A stretch of DNA of 64,000 nt from UBA1494_A sp963973975 (GTDB taxonomy: Bacteria > Bacteroidota > Bacteroidia > Flavobacteriales_E > Vicingaceae). A model generated the notes under the pieces. That model did not search any database, was not told the origin of the DNA, and was given only the letters and a program-made list of their open reading frames with translations. Positions 1 through 7,940 of the stretch are shown here, piece after piece; position 1 is the first letter of the stretch; every line of letters starts with the position of its first letter. Where the stretch lies: NCBI GenBank assembly GCA_963973975.1, contig CAXBCF010000007.1, forward strand, positions 56,893 through 120,892. Reading direction: 5' to 3'. A program made the position numbers and the translations under genes.

Positions 1-878
1 AAGGAGTATTTGTCTACGAAGAACAAGATAGTCGAATATTTAAAGGGAAAGCCTCAGTTATTAATGGTGAATTTAGTTTTGAATTTGTTGTCCCTAAAGA
101 CATCTCTTACAGTTTTGGAAAAGGTAAAATTCAGTATTATGTCGAAAATGGCGCTTTAGACGGGAATGGGAATTCTACAGATTTTATAATTGGAGGGACT
201 GATCCAAATGCTTTATCTGATGATGAAGGGCCAGAAATAGAGTTATTCATGAATAATCGAGATTTTGTATATGGGGGGATTACTTCTAACAATCCAACTT
301 TATTGGTTGATTTGTTTGATGAATTAGGGATTAACACGGTTGGAAATGGGATTGGACATGATTTGGTTGCAATTCTTGATGATAATACAGAGGATGCGCT
401 TATTTTAAATGACTTCTATGAGTCTGTTGAAAATGACTTTCAAAAAGGAATTGTTCGATATTCACTTAAAGGTCTTTCAGAAGGAAAACATACTTTAACC
501 TTCAAAGCTTGGGATGTTGCGAATAATTCTTCAGAGAAAACGATAGAGTTTGTTGTTTTAGAGGAAAGAGAAATTCAAGTACAAAACTTATTAAACTATC
601 CTAACCCATTTACAACAAACACCGAGTTTATTTTTCAGCATAATCAAGCAGGAATTCCTTTAGATGTCAAAATCGAAATTTTTACTGTATCAGGAAAACT
701 AGTTAAATCGTTGAATCATGTTATTGTAAATGAAGGGTTTATTTCAAGAGATATTCGTTGGGACGGTAGAGATGATTTTGGGGATAAAATCGGAAAAGGA
801 GTTTATGTTTATAAACTTCAAGTACGTTCTAGGAATGGCTCTAAAACCGAAAAGTTCGAAAAATTAGTTGTCTTATAA
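1..878 (+). CDS. porU: PorU, type IX secretion sortase (C-terminal part only)
   Basis: The reading frame is open from the left edge (first full codon at base 3) and ends with TAA at 876-878, so only the last ~291 residues are present; the C25 peptidase domain lies outside the window. The visible part has an Ig-like beta domain followed by a C-terminal domain of the T9SS kind, with the 'NYPNPF' start typical of Bacteroidota surface proteins and a 'GKGVYVYKL' strand near the end. In known systems PorU is the outer-membrane surface sortase that cleaves cargo C-terminal domains and attaches the cargo to lipopolysaccharide. The main support for the name is porV directly downstream on the same strand, the usual porU-porV arrangement. 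A generic T9SS cargo protein is the alternative, but would not explain the neighbour. Confidence 0.8.
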   Translation, partial: GVFVYEEQDSRIFKGKASVINGEFSFEFVVPKDISYSFGKGKIQYYVENGALDGNGNSTDFIIGGTDPNALSDDEGPEIELFMNNRDFVYGGITSNNPTLLVDLFDELGINTVGNGIGHDLVAILDDNTEDALILNDFYESVENDFQKGIVRYSLKGLSEGKHTLTFKAWDVANNSSEKTIEFVVLEEREIQVQNLLNYPNPFTTNTEFIFQHNQAGIPLDVKIEIFTVSGKLVKSLNHVIVNEGFISRDIRWDGRDDFGDKIGKGVYVYKLQVRSRNGSKTEKFEKLVVL

Positions 879-904
879 ACTATTTCTAAAGTTCTGTAGT
901 TTAT

Positions 905-912
905 TATATTTG
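905..912 (+). promoter_or_regulatory. Bacteroidota-type -7 box before porV
   Basis: The octamer TATATTTG matches the Bacteroidota -7 consensus TAnnTTTG and lies in the 54-base gap between porU and porV. No clear -33 TTTG is seen; the best partner is TTTC about 19 bases upstream. It would give a transcript starting some 14 bases before the porV start, so porV may be expressed separately from porU. Confidence 0.4.
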
Positions 913-932
913 TACCCTTTTAAATTGTTGAT

Positions 933-2219
933 TTGTCAAAGAATATATTAGTAGTAGGTTTTACGTTTATTTTAGGTTATTCTAGCCTAAGTAGCCTTAT
1001 CGCTCAGAATACTGTGAATGTAAATTCTGTTCAAACAGAACTTCAATTAAATACAATTACCACAGCTGTTCCTTTTATGATGATTTCACCTGATTCAAGA
1101 TCTGGAGGTCTAGGTGATGCAGGAGTCTCTACCTCTCCTGATGCGTTTTCTATGCATTGGAATCCTTCTAAATTAGCGTTCATTGAGGGTAGCGGAGGTG
1201 TTTCAATGAGTTATTCACCGTGGTTGAGAAATTTAGTTGGTGATATAAGTTTATCTTATGTTACAGGCTATTTTAGATTAAGTAAAATAGCTACGCTTGG
1301 TACTTCTTTGAGGTACTTTTCTTTAGGTGACATTACTTTTACAGACGTAAATGGTGGTGTAATTGGAAATTTTAAGCCCAATGAATTTGCTTTTGACGTG
1401 GCATATGCCATGCAATTATCAACTAACCTTTCATTTGGTGTTTCTTTAAGGTATATAAACTCAAATTTAACAAATGGAGTTACAGTTGACAATAATGCTA
1501 CAAAGCCAGGTCAATCTATTGCAGCTGATATTTCTGCCTATTATTTTTCAGATAAATTTAAGTTAGGTGATTACGATGCAACTTTTGGAGCAGGTATGAA
1601 TATTTCTAATATAGGTAACAAGATGTCATACACAGATAATCAGGACAATGATTTTTTACCAACTAATTTAAGGCTAGGACCTTCATTAAAACTTGATTTT
1701 GATGATTATAATTCTATGACATTCTTGATTGAAGCTAATAAGTTATTGGTTCCAACACCTGCGCTTTTTTTAACTGACTCAACAGGAACTGTAGTTAGAG
1801 ATGCAGGAGGAAATCCTGTTGTTGTTTCTGGAAGGGATCCCAACGTAAGTGTAGTTAATGGCATTGTTGGATCGTTTAGTGATGCGCCAGGAGTTGTTAC
1901 AGGTTTTAATTCAGATGGAAGCCCTATTGTAGAATCTGGAAGTGTATTGAGAGAAGAATTAAGAGAAATTACCCTATCTGCAGGAGTAGAATACTGGTAC
2001 GATAAACAGTTTGCTGTTCGTTTAGGTTATTTTTATGAAAGTCCATTAAAAGGAAATAGACAATATTTAACAGTAGGTTTAGGGTTGAAGCTTTCAGTTT
2101 TTGGAATGGATATTTCATATCTAGCAGGCAATGCTCAACAAAATCCTTTAGCTAACACAGTTCGCTTTAGTTTGAGATTTAACTTTGATGATTTCAATCA
2201 ACAAAACGAAAGGAATTAA
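933..2219 (+). CDS. porV: PorV, type IX secretion outer-membrane shuttle protein
   Basis: 428 residues. A signal peptide (about residues 1-24, ending 'SLIAQ') is followed by a FadL-like beta-barrel, recognisable from the early 'SRSGGLGDAGVSTSPDA' segment and the final aromatic strand ending in 'RFSLRFNF'. PorV (LptO) carries T9SS cargo from the translocon to the PorU sortase in the outer membrane. It lies 54 bases after porU and 3 bases before ispF. The start is TTG: no ATG is available between it and the hydrophobic core of the signal peptide, so the non-ATG start is well supported. A long loop between residues ~280 and 330 is probably surface exposed. Confidence 0.93.
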   Translation: MSKNILVVGFTFILGYSSLSSLIAQNTVNVNSVQTELQLNTITTAVPFMMISPDSRSGGLGDAGVSTSPDAFSMHWNPSKLAFIEGSGGVSMSYSPWLRNLVGDISLSYVTGYFRLSKIATLGTSLRYFSLGDITFTDVNGGVIGNFKPNEFAFDVAYAMQLSTNLSFGVSLRYINSNLTNGVTVDNNATKPGQSIAADISAYYFSDKFKLGDYDATFGAGMNISNIGNKMSYTDNQDNDFLPTNLRLGPSLKLDFDDYNSMTFLIEANKLLVPTPALFLTDSTGTVVRDAGGNPVVVSGRDPNVSVVNGIVGSFSDAPGVVTGFNSDGSPIVESGSVLREELREITLSAGVEYWYDKQFAVRLGYFYESPLKGNRQYLTVGLGLKLSVFGMDISYLAGNAQQNPLANTVRFSLRFNFDDFNQQNERN

Positions 2220-2222
2220 TTT

Positions 2223-2702
2223 GTGAAAATAAGAGTAGGTTTTGGGTTTGATGTTCATCAATTAAGCGATAATCAGCCTTTTTTTTTAGGTGGAATAAAG
2301 ATTCCTCATAGTAAGGGAGCAGTTGGACATTCAGATGCTGACGTTTTAATTCATACCATCTGTGATGCATTGCTTGGAGCAGCGAACCTAAGAGATATTG
2401 GATTCCACTTTCCTCCAATAGATTCTAAATACAAAGGAATTGATAGTAGATTACTATTAGTTGAAGTTGTAGAATTGCTTTCAAAAAAAGGCTATGAAAT
2501 TTCTAACATTGACTCAACGATTGCCTTACAGGAACCAAAAATAAATCCTCACATTCCTGAAATGAAAAAGGTTTTGGCTGAGTGCATGCAAATTGATATA
2601 GATTCGATTTCCATTAAGGCAACTACCACAGAACGACTTGGTTTTGAAGGTAGAGAGGAAGGCGTTTCTGCTTATGCAACTGTCTTAATTATCGGTAAGT
2701 AA
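2223..2702 (+). CDS. ispF: 2-C-methyl-D-erythritol 2,4-cyclodiphosphate synthase
   Basis: 159 residues, the normal full length. IspF cyclises CDP-ME 2-phosphate to MEcPP in the non-mevalonate isoprenoid pathway. The zinc site is visible as D10 and H12 in 'GFDVHQL' and H44 in 'DVLIHTICDALLGA'; the C-terminal 'TTTERLGFEGREEGVSA' is the family signature. The start is GTG, 3 bases after the porV stop, so the gene is probably co-transcribed with porV. The pathway feeds the isoprenoids needed for carotenoid and retinal, relevant to the proteorhodopsin genes further along. Confidence 0.97.
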   Translation: MKIRVGFGFDVHQLSDNQPFFLGGIKIPHSKGAVGHSDADVLIHTICDALLGAANLRDIGFHFPPIDSKYKGIDSRLLLVEVVELLSKKGYEISNIDSTIALQEPKINPHIPEMKKVLAECMQIDIDSISIKATTTERLGFEGREEGVSAYATVLIIGK

Positions 2703-2745
2703 TTAAGTTATTTGTAACTAATCAGTATTATTTTTAACCACATAG

Positions 2746-2805
2746 TAATACCGATTGTGATTTTAATTGTCGCATTAATGCTCCTTAAAATCTACATCGG
2801 TATTA
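2746..2805. repeat. 60-base palindromic intergenic repeat unit (compact form)
   Basis: The unit starts TAATACCGAT and ends ATCGGTATTA, a perfect 10-base inverted pair. Read on the minus strand it contains GATTTTAAGGAGCATT followed by ATGCGACAA. The same landmarks in the same order occur in the longer element at 46864-47053, so this is a dispersed family. A diverged partial copy is visible around 3065-3130. Confidence 0.6.
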
Positions 2806-2950
2806 TACTTTTGAAGATATCGAAGCGACATTAAAAAATTAAATTGTTATAACATAGCTTGTAAAAACTAAAAAAAACATAGAAGCTTCGCTTTACATAG
2901 GGGTCACTATGTTTAAAAGTTATTTTCTATGAACTACTTTATACCAATGT

Positions 2951-2982
2951 TATTTATTAAATAGCCTACTATTTAATAAATA
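2951..2982. repeat. Perfect 14-bp hairpin with CCTA loop
   Basis: The arm at 2951-2964 pairs perfectly with 2969-2982 around the loop CCTA at 2965-2968. The stem is almost all A/T with no following T-tract, so it is unlikely to be an intrinsic terminator; it is part of the repeat island. Confidence 0.6.
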
Positions 2983-3269
2983 TTACAGTGGTAAATGCCG
3001 ATCGAAAAAAATAAATAGAAAGAATAATAAGGCTTTAGCCGCAATTAGGCTATATTATTTTTCATTTCGGTATTATTTTCATTGAATGCGACTATTATGC
3101 TAGAAACATCGGAGCATTAGCGATAATATAAATCTATGTTTTTATGTGGTTTTAGTTTTAAATATTAGGTAAAGAGTGAAATAGCGGACTGATTAGTTAC
3201 AGTTATTTATCTTTTCTTAAATTCACAAATTACTATTTAACGCTTCATAGGCATTAAGAAAATTTTTAA

Positions 3270-3752
3270 ATGATTCAAGAAAAAATACATTCGATTTCTT
3301 ATAAGTTGCTAGATTTTGACGATTTAGGAAATGATAAGAAATTAATCGAAAGTGCAAAAGCAGCTGCAAAGAATGCTTATGCGCCTTATTCTAATTTTCA
3401 AGTTGGAGCAGCAATTCAACTTTCGAATGGAGAAGTTGTTATTGGTTCAAATCAAGAAAATGCAGCATTTCCTTCAGGTTTGTGTGCTGAAAGAGTGGCT
3501 TTATTTGCCGCTTCAGCTAATTTTCCAAATATTCCATTTATAAAAATTGCTATTTATGCCACTTCTACAGATTTTGAAGATATCTTGTCTCCTTGTGGTG
3601 CATGCAGACAAGTTATTCACGAATACGAAGACAAACAAAATCAAGTAATTAAGATCTTAATTTCTAATTCTACTGACAAGGTAGTTCAATTTGAAGATTC
3701 GGAATCACTCTTGCCATTTGCGTTTAAACTTAAGGGTTTGAAAAAGCAATAA
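3270..3752 (+). CDS. cdd: Cytidine deaminase
   Basis: 160 residues. It deaminates cytidine and deoxycytidine to uridine forms in pyrimidine salvage. The zinc ligands C72, C109 and C112 and the catalytic glutamate E74 are present in 'GLCAERV' and 'SPCGACRQV'. The substrate-binding 'FQVGAA' and 'NQENAAFPSG' segments are also seen. Size and motifs fit the small tetrameric class. It stands alone between the repeat island and the pyruvate dehydrogenase genes; nothing suggests a functional link to either. Confidence 0.95.
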   Translation: MIQEKIHSISYKLLDFDDLGNDKKLIESAKAAAKNAYAPYSNFQVGAAIQLSNGEVVIGSNQENAAFPSGLCAERVALFAASANFPNIPFIKIAIYATSTDFEDILSPCGACRQVIHEYEDKQNQVIKILISNSTDKVVQFEDSESLLPFAFKLKGLKKQ

Positions 3753-3780
3753 AACTAACCGATGAATAAAGGTTTTATAT

Positions 3781-3788
3781 TAAATTTG
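3781..3788 (+). promoter_or_regulatory. -7 box before pdhA
   Basis: TAAATTTG matches TAnnTTTG exactly and lies 22 bases before the pdhA ATG. No matching -33 TTTG is visible at the usual distance, so only half of the promoter is supported. Confidence 0.4.
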
Positions 3789-3810
3789 TCATTCTTATTT
3801 TAATAAAATT

Positions 3811-4857
3811 ATGGCGGAAACAGCAACTTCAAAAAAGTCAACAACTAGCAGTAAAGCAAAGACTTCAAAACCTAAGTATTCAAAGGAAACTTATATGAAA
3901 TGGTATGAATCAATGCTTTTAATGAGAAAGTTTGAGGAAAAAGCAGGTCAGTTATACATTCAACAGAAAATTAGAGGGTTTTGTCATTTGTACATTGGTC
4001 AAGAAGCATTGGTTGCTGCAGCAGTTTCTGCAACTAAGGAATCTGATAACATGATTACCGCATATAGAGATCATGCGCATCCGATTGGTTTAGGAATGCA
4101 TCCAAAATATGTAATGGCAGAATTGTATGGTAAATCTACTGGATCAACGAAAGGAAAAGGGGGTTCCATGCATATTTTCGATAATAAAAGAAACTTTTTT
4201 GGTGGTCATGGAATAGTTGGAGCTCAAATTCCACTTGGAGCTGGTATTGCATTTGCAGATAAATACAAAGGAAACGATAATGTAACGCTATGCTACATGG
4301 GTGATGGTGCTGTTCGACAAGGAGCTTTTCATGAAGCACTTAATATGGCTATGTATTGGAAATTGCCCGTTATTTTTATAATTGAAAATAATAATTATGC
4401 CATGGGAACTTCAGTAGAACGAGTTTCAAACGTAACAGATCTTCATAAATTGGCCGATGGTTACAGCATGCCCAATGAGCAAATTGATGGCATGGCTTGT
4501 GAGCCTGTTCACGAAGCGATTGAGAAAGCTGTAACTAGAGCGAGAAAAGGAGAAGGGCCAACATTGTTGGAAATGAGGACGTATCGCTACAAAGGGCATT
4601 CGATGTCTGATCCAGCTAAGTACAGAACAAAAGAAGAATTAGAGCAATATAAATCGCTTGATCCAATAGAAAATGTTTTGCAAACTATTAAGAAACATAA
4701 GTTTGCTACCGATAAGCAATTGGAAGAAATTGAAGAAAAAGTTAAATCATTGGTAAAGGAATCTGTTGATTTTGCTGAGGAATCTGAATTTCCTGATGCT
4801 TCAGAACTTTACACAGATGTTTATACACAGGAAGATTATCCTTTCATAAAAGATTAA
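3811..4857 (+). CDS. pdhA: Pyruvate dehydrogenase E1 component, alpha subunit
   Basis: 348 residues. With the beta subunit it carries out thiamine diphosphate-dependent decarboxylation of pyruvate. The ThDP motif runs from 'GDGAVRQGAFHEALN' (residues ~163-178) to 'IIENNNYAMGT' (~190-200), and the regulatory-loop-like 'YRYKGHSMSDPAKYR' is at ~257-271. The first ~25 residues are Lys/Ser/Thr-rich and probably a flexible tail. It is followed after 15 bases by the E2 gene. The E1-beta gene is not here but at 26672-27652, so the complex is encoded at two loci. A branched-chain substrate is possible from sequence alone, but the fit to bacterial pdhA is good. Confidence 0.94.
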   Translation: MAETATSKKSTTSSKAKTSKPKYSKETYMKWYESMLLMRKFEEKAGQLYIQQKIRGFCHLYIGQEALVAAAVSATKESDNMITAYRDHAHPIGLGMHPKYVMAELYGKSTGSTKGKGGSMHIFDNKRNFFGGHGIVGAQIPLGAGIAFADKYKGNDNVTLCYMGDGAVRQGAFHEALNMAMYWKLPVIFIIENNNYAMGTSVERVSNVTDLHKLADGYSMPNEQIDGMACEPVHEAIEKAVTRARKGEGPTLLEMRTYRYKGHSMSDPAKYRTKEELEQYKSLDPIENVLQTIKKHKFATDKQLEEIEEKVKSLVKESVDFAEESEFPDASELYTDVYTQEDYPFIKD

Positions 4858-4872
4858 AAAAGGGGAAATACA

Positions 4873-6522
4873 ATGGCTGAAATTATAAAAATGCCCAAAT
4901 TGAGTGATACCATGGAAGAGGGTGTGGTAGCGAAGTGGCATAAAAAAGTTGGAGATAAAGTAGAAGATGGAGAATTGCTCGCCGATATCGAAACCGATAA
5001 GGCTACCATGGAGTTTGAGTCATTTCAATCAGGAGTGCTTTTACACCAAGGAGTTGCTGAGGGGGAAGCTGCGGCAGTTGAATCCATATTAGCAATTGTG
5101 GGAGAGAAAGATGAGGATTTTTCTGATTTATTGAAAGAGAATGAATCAAAAGCCTCAAGCTCAAAAAAAGATGATGCTTCTGAAAAAGACTCAGAAAAAT
5201 CGGATGAAAGTAAATCAGGCGGAGAAGAGTCTAAGGAAAAAGAAACAAAAGAAGAAAGTAGGGTTGATACTTCTGAGATTGCTGCTACCATTATAAAAAT
5301 GCCGAAGCTTAGCGATACCATGAAAGAAGGTACAGTAGCTTCTTGGATGAAGAAAGAAGGAGAGGAAGTAAAGTCAGGTGAAATTCTTGCCGAAATTGAG
5401 ACAGATAAAGCAACCATGGAATTTGAGTCTTTTGAAGACGGTGTTGTGCTTTATCATGGAGTCAAAGCAGGTGATTCTGCTCCGGTTGATGCTATTTTGG
5501 CAATTGTTGGAGAAAAAGGAGCTGATTATAAAAAATTAATCCAGGCTTACAGTCAAAACGGCAATAGCAAAGAGGATAATGGCAAAGAAGAAAGTAAATC
5601 AGAATCAAAGAAAGAGGATGATACATCTTTAGAAGACAAACGTGCTGAAAAAACAGAAGAAAAATCCACTGATGGAAGGTTAAAAATTTCTCCGCTTGCA
5701 CAACGTTTAGCAGATGAGAAAAACATTGATGTTTCTCAAATCAGTGGAACAGGAGATGGTGGTAGAATTATTAAAAGAGACATTGAAAACTTTGAACCTT
5801 CATCTACAAAAGCTCAATCTGGAAAAGTTGCTGGAGCAAATGAAAGTTACGATGAGGTTGCAGTATCTCAAATGAGAAAAACCATTGCTAAGCGACTAGG
5901 TGAAAGTAAATTCTCTGCACCGCATTTCTATCTGACCATTGACATTGACATGGATCAAGCAATTGAAGCTAGAAAAGCGATTAATGAACTTCCGGATACG
6001 AAAGTTTCCTTCAATGATTTGGTGATTAAATCGGCTGCAGCTGCTTTAAAGAAACATCCAAAAGTTAATTCTGCTTGGTTAGGAGATAAAATTAGATTCA
6101 ACCACCACGTTCACATTGGTGTTGCTGTAGCTGTTGATGAGGGTTTGGTTGTTCCTGTTGTTAAATTTGCTGATCAAAAGCAATTGTCTTCAATTACATC
6201 AGAAGTGAAAGACTTTGCTCAAAGAGCAAGAGATAAAAAATTGCAATTAGATGAAATGGAAGGCAGTACTTTCTCAATTTCAAATTTGGGAATGTTCGGA
6301 ATCGAAGAGTTTACCGCAATTATAAATCCACCTAATGCTTGTATTATGGCAATTGGTGCAATTCGACAAGAGCCTGTGGTAAAAGATGGAGCAATTGTAG
6401 TAGGAAATCGAATGAAAGTAACCATGTCTTGTGATCATCGAGTTGTGGATGGCGCAACAGGGTCTGAGTTTTTACAAACTTTTAAAACCTTTTTGCAAAA
6501 TCCAGTAACAATATTAGGATAG
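4873..6522 (+). CDS. pdhC: Pyruvate dehydrogenase E2, dihydrolipoamide acetyltransferase with two lipoyl domains
   Basis: 549 residues. Two lipoyl domains are present: residues 1-78 with lipoyl lysine K43 in 'IETDKATMEFES', and ~135-215 with K179 in the same motif. A peripheral subunit-binding domain follows at ~270-305 ('ISPLAQRLADEKNIDVSQI'), then the catalytic domain from ~325 to the end with the active-site 'DHRVVDGA' near residue 520. Very charged Glu/Lys/Ser linkers separate the domains, as expected for swinging arms. It transfers the acetyl group to CoA. It is co-oriented with pdhA (15-base gap) and followed by a terminator. No E3 gene is in the window. Confidence 0.95.
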   Translation: MAEIIKMPKLSDTMEEGVVAKWHKKVGDKVEDGELLADIETDKATMEFESFQSGVLLHQGVAEGEAAAVESILAIVGEKDEDFSDLLKENESKASSSKKDDASEKDSEKSDESKSGGEESKEKETKEESRVDTSEIAATIIKMPKLSDTMKEGTVASWMKKEGEEVKSGEILAEIETDKATMEFESFEDGVVLYHGVKAGDSAPVDAILAIVGEKGADYKKLIQAYSQNGNSKEDNGKEESKSESKKEDDTSLEDKRAEKTEEKSTDGRLKISPLAQRLADEKNIDVSQISGTGDGGRIIKRDIENFEPSSTKAQSGKVAGANESYDEVAVSQMRKTIAKRLGESKFSAPHFYLTIDIDMDQAIEARKAINELPDTKVSFNDLVIKSAAAALKKHPKVNSAWLGDKIRFNHHVHIGVAVAVDEGLVVPVVKFADQKQLSSITSEVKDFAQRARDKKLQLDEMEGSTFSISNLGMFGIEEFTAIINPPNACIMAIGAIRQEPVVKDGAIVVGNRMKVTMSCDHRVVDGATGSEFLQTFKTFLQNPVTILG

Positions 6523-6544
6523 TAAATAATTCAAAATTTAAAAA

Positions 6545-6575
6545 CCCCATTCGCTATTCGCAGATGGGGCTTTTT
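6545..6575 (+). terminator. Terminator after pdhC
   Basis: CCCCAT (6545-6550) pairs with ATGGGG (6564-6569) across a 13-base loop, followed by CTTTTT. An A-run precedes the stem, so it could also work for the convergent cupredoxin gene. The stem is short, hence moderate confidence. Confidence 0.6.
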
Positions 6576-6600
6576 GCTTTATTAACTCTGAGCTAGTTTA

Positions 6601-7134
6601 CTACTCAACATTTAATCTCCCAATCATGCTTGTATGACCTGGGTATGTGCAGATGTAGTGGTATGAACCTTTAGCAGGTGCATCAAATTCAATTTCAATG
6701 GTTTCGCCCATATTTAAAATTTTAGTGTGAACCAATACGTTTGGATTGTCTGGAATAAAATTGTTATCAGCTCCTGCTTGAATTCCTTGAGTAGAAACTT
6801 CTTGACCTGTTCCTAATTTCACTAATACAAAATTGTGGAGCATTCCAGCAGCACTACTTTGATTTTTAAATGTCAATTTAACTTTTGAATTTGCAGGAAT
6901 ACTCAGTGTTTTCGGTTCAAAAGAAATTTCCGCCATTGTCTCGCCTTTTGCAATTAGCTCAATACTGACTTCTTGCTTTTCTTTAACTTCAGTTTCTTCT
7001 ACTACCTCTTTGGTCTCTTGCTTTTCAGTAGTTGAATTTTCCGACTTTTTAGTTGATTGATCTGAAGCTTCGCCTCCGCAAGCAATCATACTAGCTATTA
7101 TAACTGTAGTTAATACTGTGTTTAAAATTTTCAT
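6601..7134 (-). CDS. Azurin/plastocyanin-like blue-copper lipoprotein
   Basis: 177 residues. A lipoprotein signal peptide has the lipobox 'SMIAC' with C19. An acidic Glu/Lys/Thr linker (~20-55) tethers a cupredoxin domain (~56-177). Candidate type-1 copper ligands are H100, C162, H167 and M170 in 'MLHNFV' and 'CTYPGHTSM'. The likely role is periplasmic electron carriage between respiratory enzymes. In azurin the Met follows the second His by four positions; here it follows by three. The gene is monocistronic, convergent with pdhC and divergent from mtgA. Auracyanin-like is an alternative name for the same fold. Confidence 0.85.
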   Translation of the reverse strand: MKILNTVLTTVIIASMIACGGEASDQSTKKSENSTTEKQETKEVVEETEVKEKQEVSIELIAKGETMAEISFEPKTLSIPANSKVKLTFKNQSSAAGMLHNFVLVKLGTGQEVSTQGIQAGADNNFIPDNPNVLVHTKILNMGETIEIEFDAPAKGSYHYICTYPGHTSMIGRLNVE

Positions 7135-7243
7135 AATTTTCTGTTTTTATATTTAATACCAATTTAGTTATTAAATGCCGATAATATAGTTTATTTAGGT
7201 ATAACAAAGGTATAAAGATTAAGTTTTCTAGCTAATTATATTT

Positions 7244-7939
7244 ATGAAGCGTTTTTTTAAAAGAGTATTGCAGTTTTTTTTAAAACTCCTTATTGGTTTC
7301 ATAATACTCACAGTTGCGCTTGTTATTCTTTATCGTTTTGTAAACCCTCCCATTACTGGCATGATGCTTTACAAACTTTTAAATGAAAAGGATTATAGTT
7401 ACGATCACCAGTGGAAAAATCTAGAAGACATCAACCCAAAACTGCCTTTATCATTTATGGCTGCTGAAGATCAGCGATTCTTTGAGCATTTTGGAATAGA
7501 TACTGAAGCAATTGAAAAAGCCATTGAGCATAATAAAAATTCAAACAATAAACATGGCGCAAGTACAATTACTCAGCAAGTTGCCAAAAATGTTTTTCTG
7601 TTTCCAACCAAAAGTTTTTTAAGAAAGGGATTTGAAGTGTATTTTACTTTATTAATTGAAATTTTTTGGTCGAAGTGCCGAATTCTAGAAGTATATGCCA
7701 ATGTGGTTGAATTAGGTCCTGGAGTTTATGGAGTCGAGTATGCTGCTAAAACTTATTTTGGAAGAACTGCCAAGAATGTCAATTCAAGTCAAGCTGCATT
7801 GATGGCAGCATCATTACCGAATCCTAACCGATATAGGATTTCAAATCCAAGCGCTTATATGCGAAAAAGACAAAACTGGATTTTAAGGCAAATGGGTAAT
7901 CTTGGACAAGTGCAGCTTAATGAAATCTGTTACAATTAG
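7244..7939 (+). CDS. mtgA: Monofunctional biosynthetic peptidoglycan transglycosylase
   Basis: 231 residues, the usual size. One N-terminal membrane anchor (~12-33) is followed by a GT51 domain. Hallmarks are 'AAEDQRFFEHFGID' with the catalytic Glu, 'GASTITQQVAKN', 'RKGFEVYFTLLIE' and the second acidic motif in 'ILEVYANVVELGPGVYG'. It polymerises lipid II into glycan strands without a transpeptidase domain. The stop is 1 base from the end of the convergent gene on the minus strand, so the two 3' ends share their termination region. Confidence 0.94.
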   Translation: MKRFFKRVLQFFLKLLIGFIILTVALVILYRFVNPPITGMMLYKLLNEKDYSYDHQWKNLEDINPKLPLSFMAAEDQRFFEHFGIDTEAIEKAIEHNKNSNNKHGASTITQQVAKNVFLFPTKSFLRKGFEVYFTLLIEIFWSKCRILEVYANVVELGPGVYGVEYAAKTYFGRTAKNVNSSQAALMAASLPNPNRYRISNPSAYMRKRQNWILRQMGNLGQVQLNEICYN

Positions 7940-7940
7940 C

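Larger units (their letters stand above)
2713..3201. repeat. MITE-like element bounded by 14-bp inverted repeats
   Basis: TGTAACTAATCAGT at 2713-2726 is perfectly inverted at 3188-3201, and both arms are followed inward by an ACCACATA octamer (2737 on; around 3143-3150 inverted). The ~489-base interior has no ORF. The paired ends suggest a non-autonomous or decayed mobile element, or a nested assembly of smaller palindromes. No clear target duplication is seen. Confidence 0.5.
2703..3269. other. 567-base gene-free, repeat-rich interval
   Basis: AT-rich DNA with no credible coding frame on either strand. It holds a pair of perfect 14-base inverted repeats about 490 bases apart, a 60-base palindromic unit, a 14-bp hairpin and a diverged second copy of the palindromic unit; each clear structure is listed separately. 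No tRNA or terminator is evident. The cdd promoter should lie in its last ~70 bases, but no clear consensus is seen. Confidence 0.7.

Noticed and set aside
2703..3269. Possible riboswitch or small RNA before cdd
   Set aside because: The structure is explained by repeat palindromes; no known riboswitch core was recognised and the hairpins are A/T-only.
5025..5417. 130-codon open frame on the minus strand inside pdhC
   Set aside because: Serine/Phe-rich translation is the mirror of the Glu/Lys-rich lipoyl linkers; no start context or homology.
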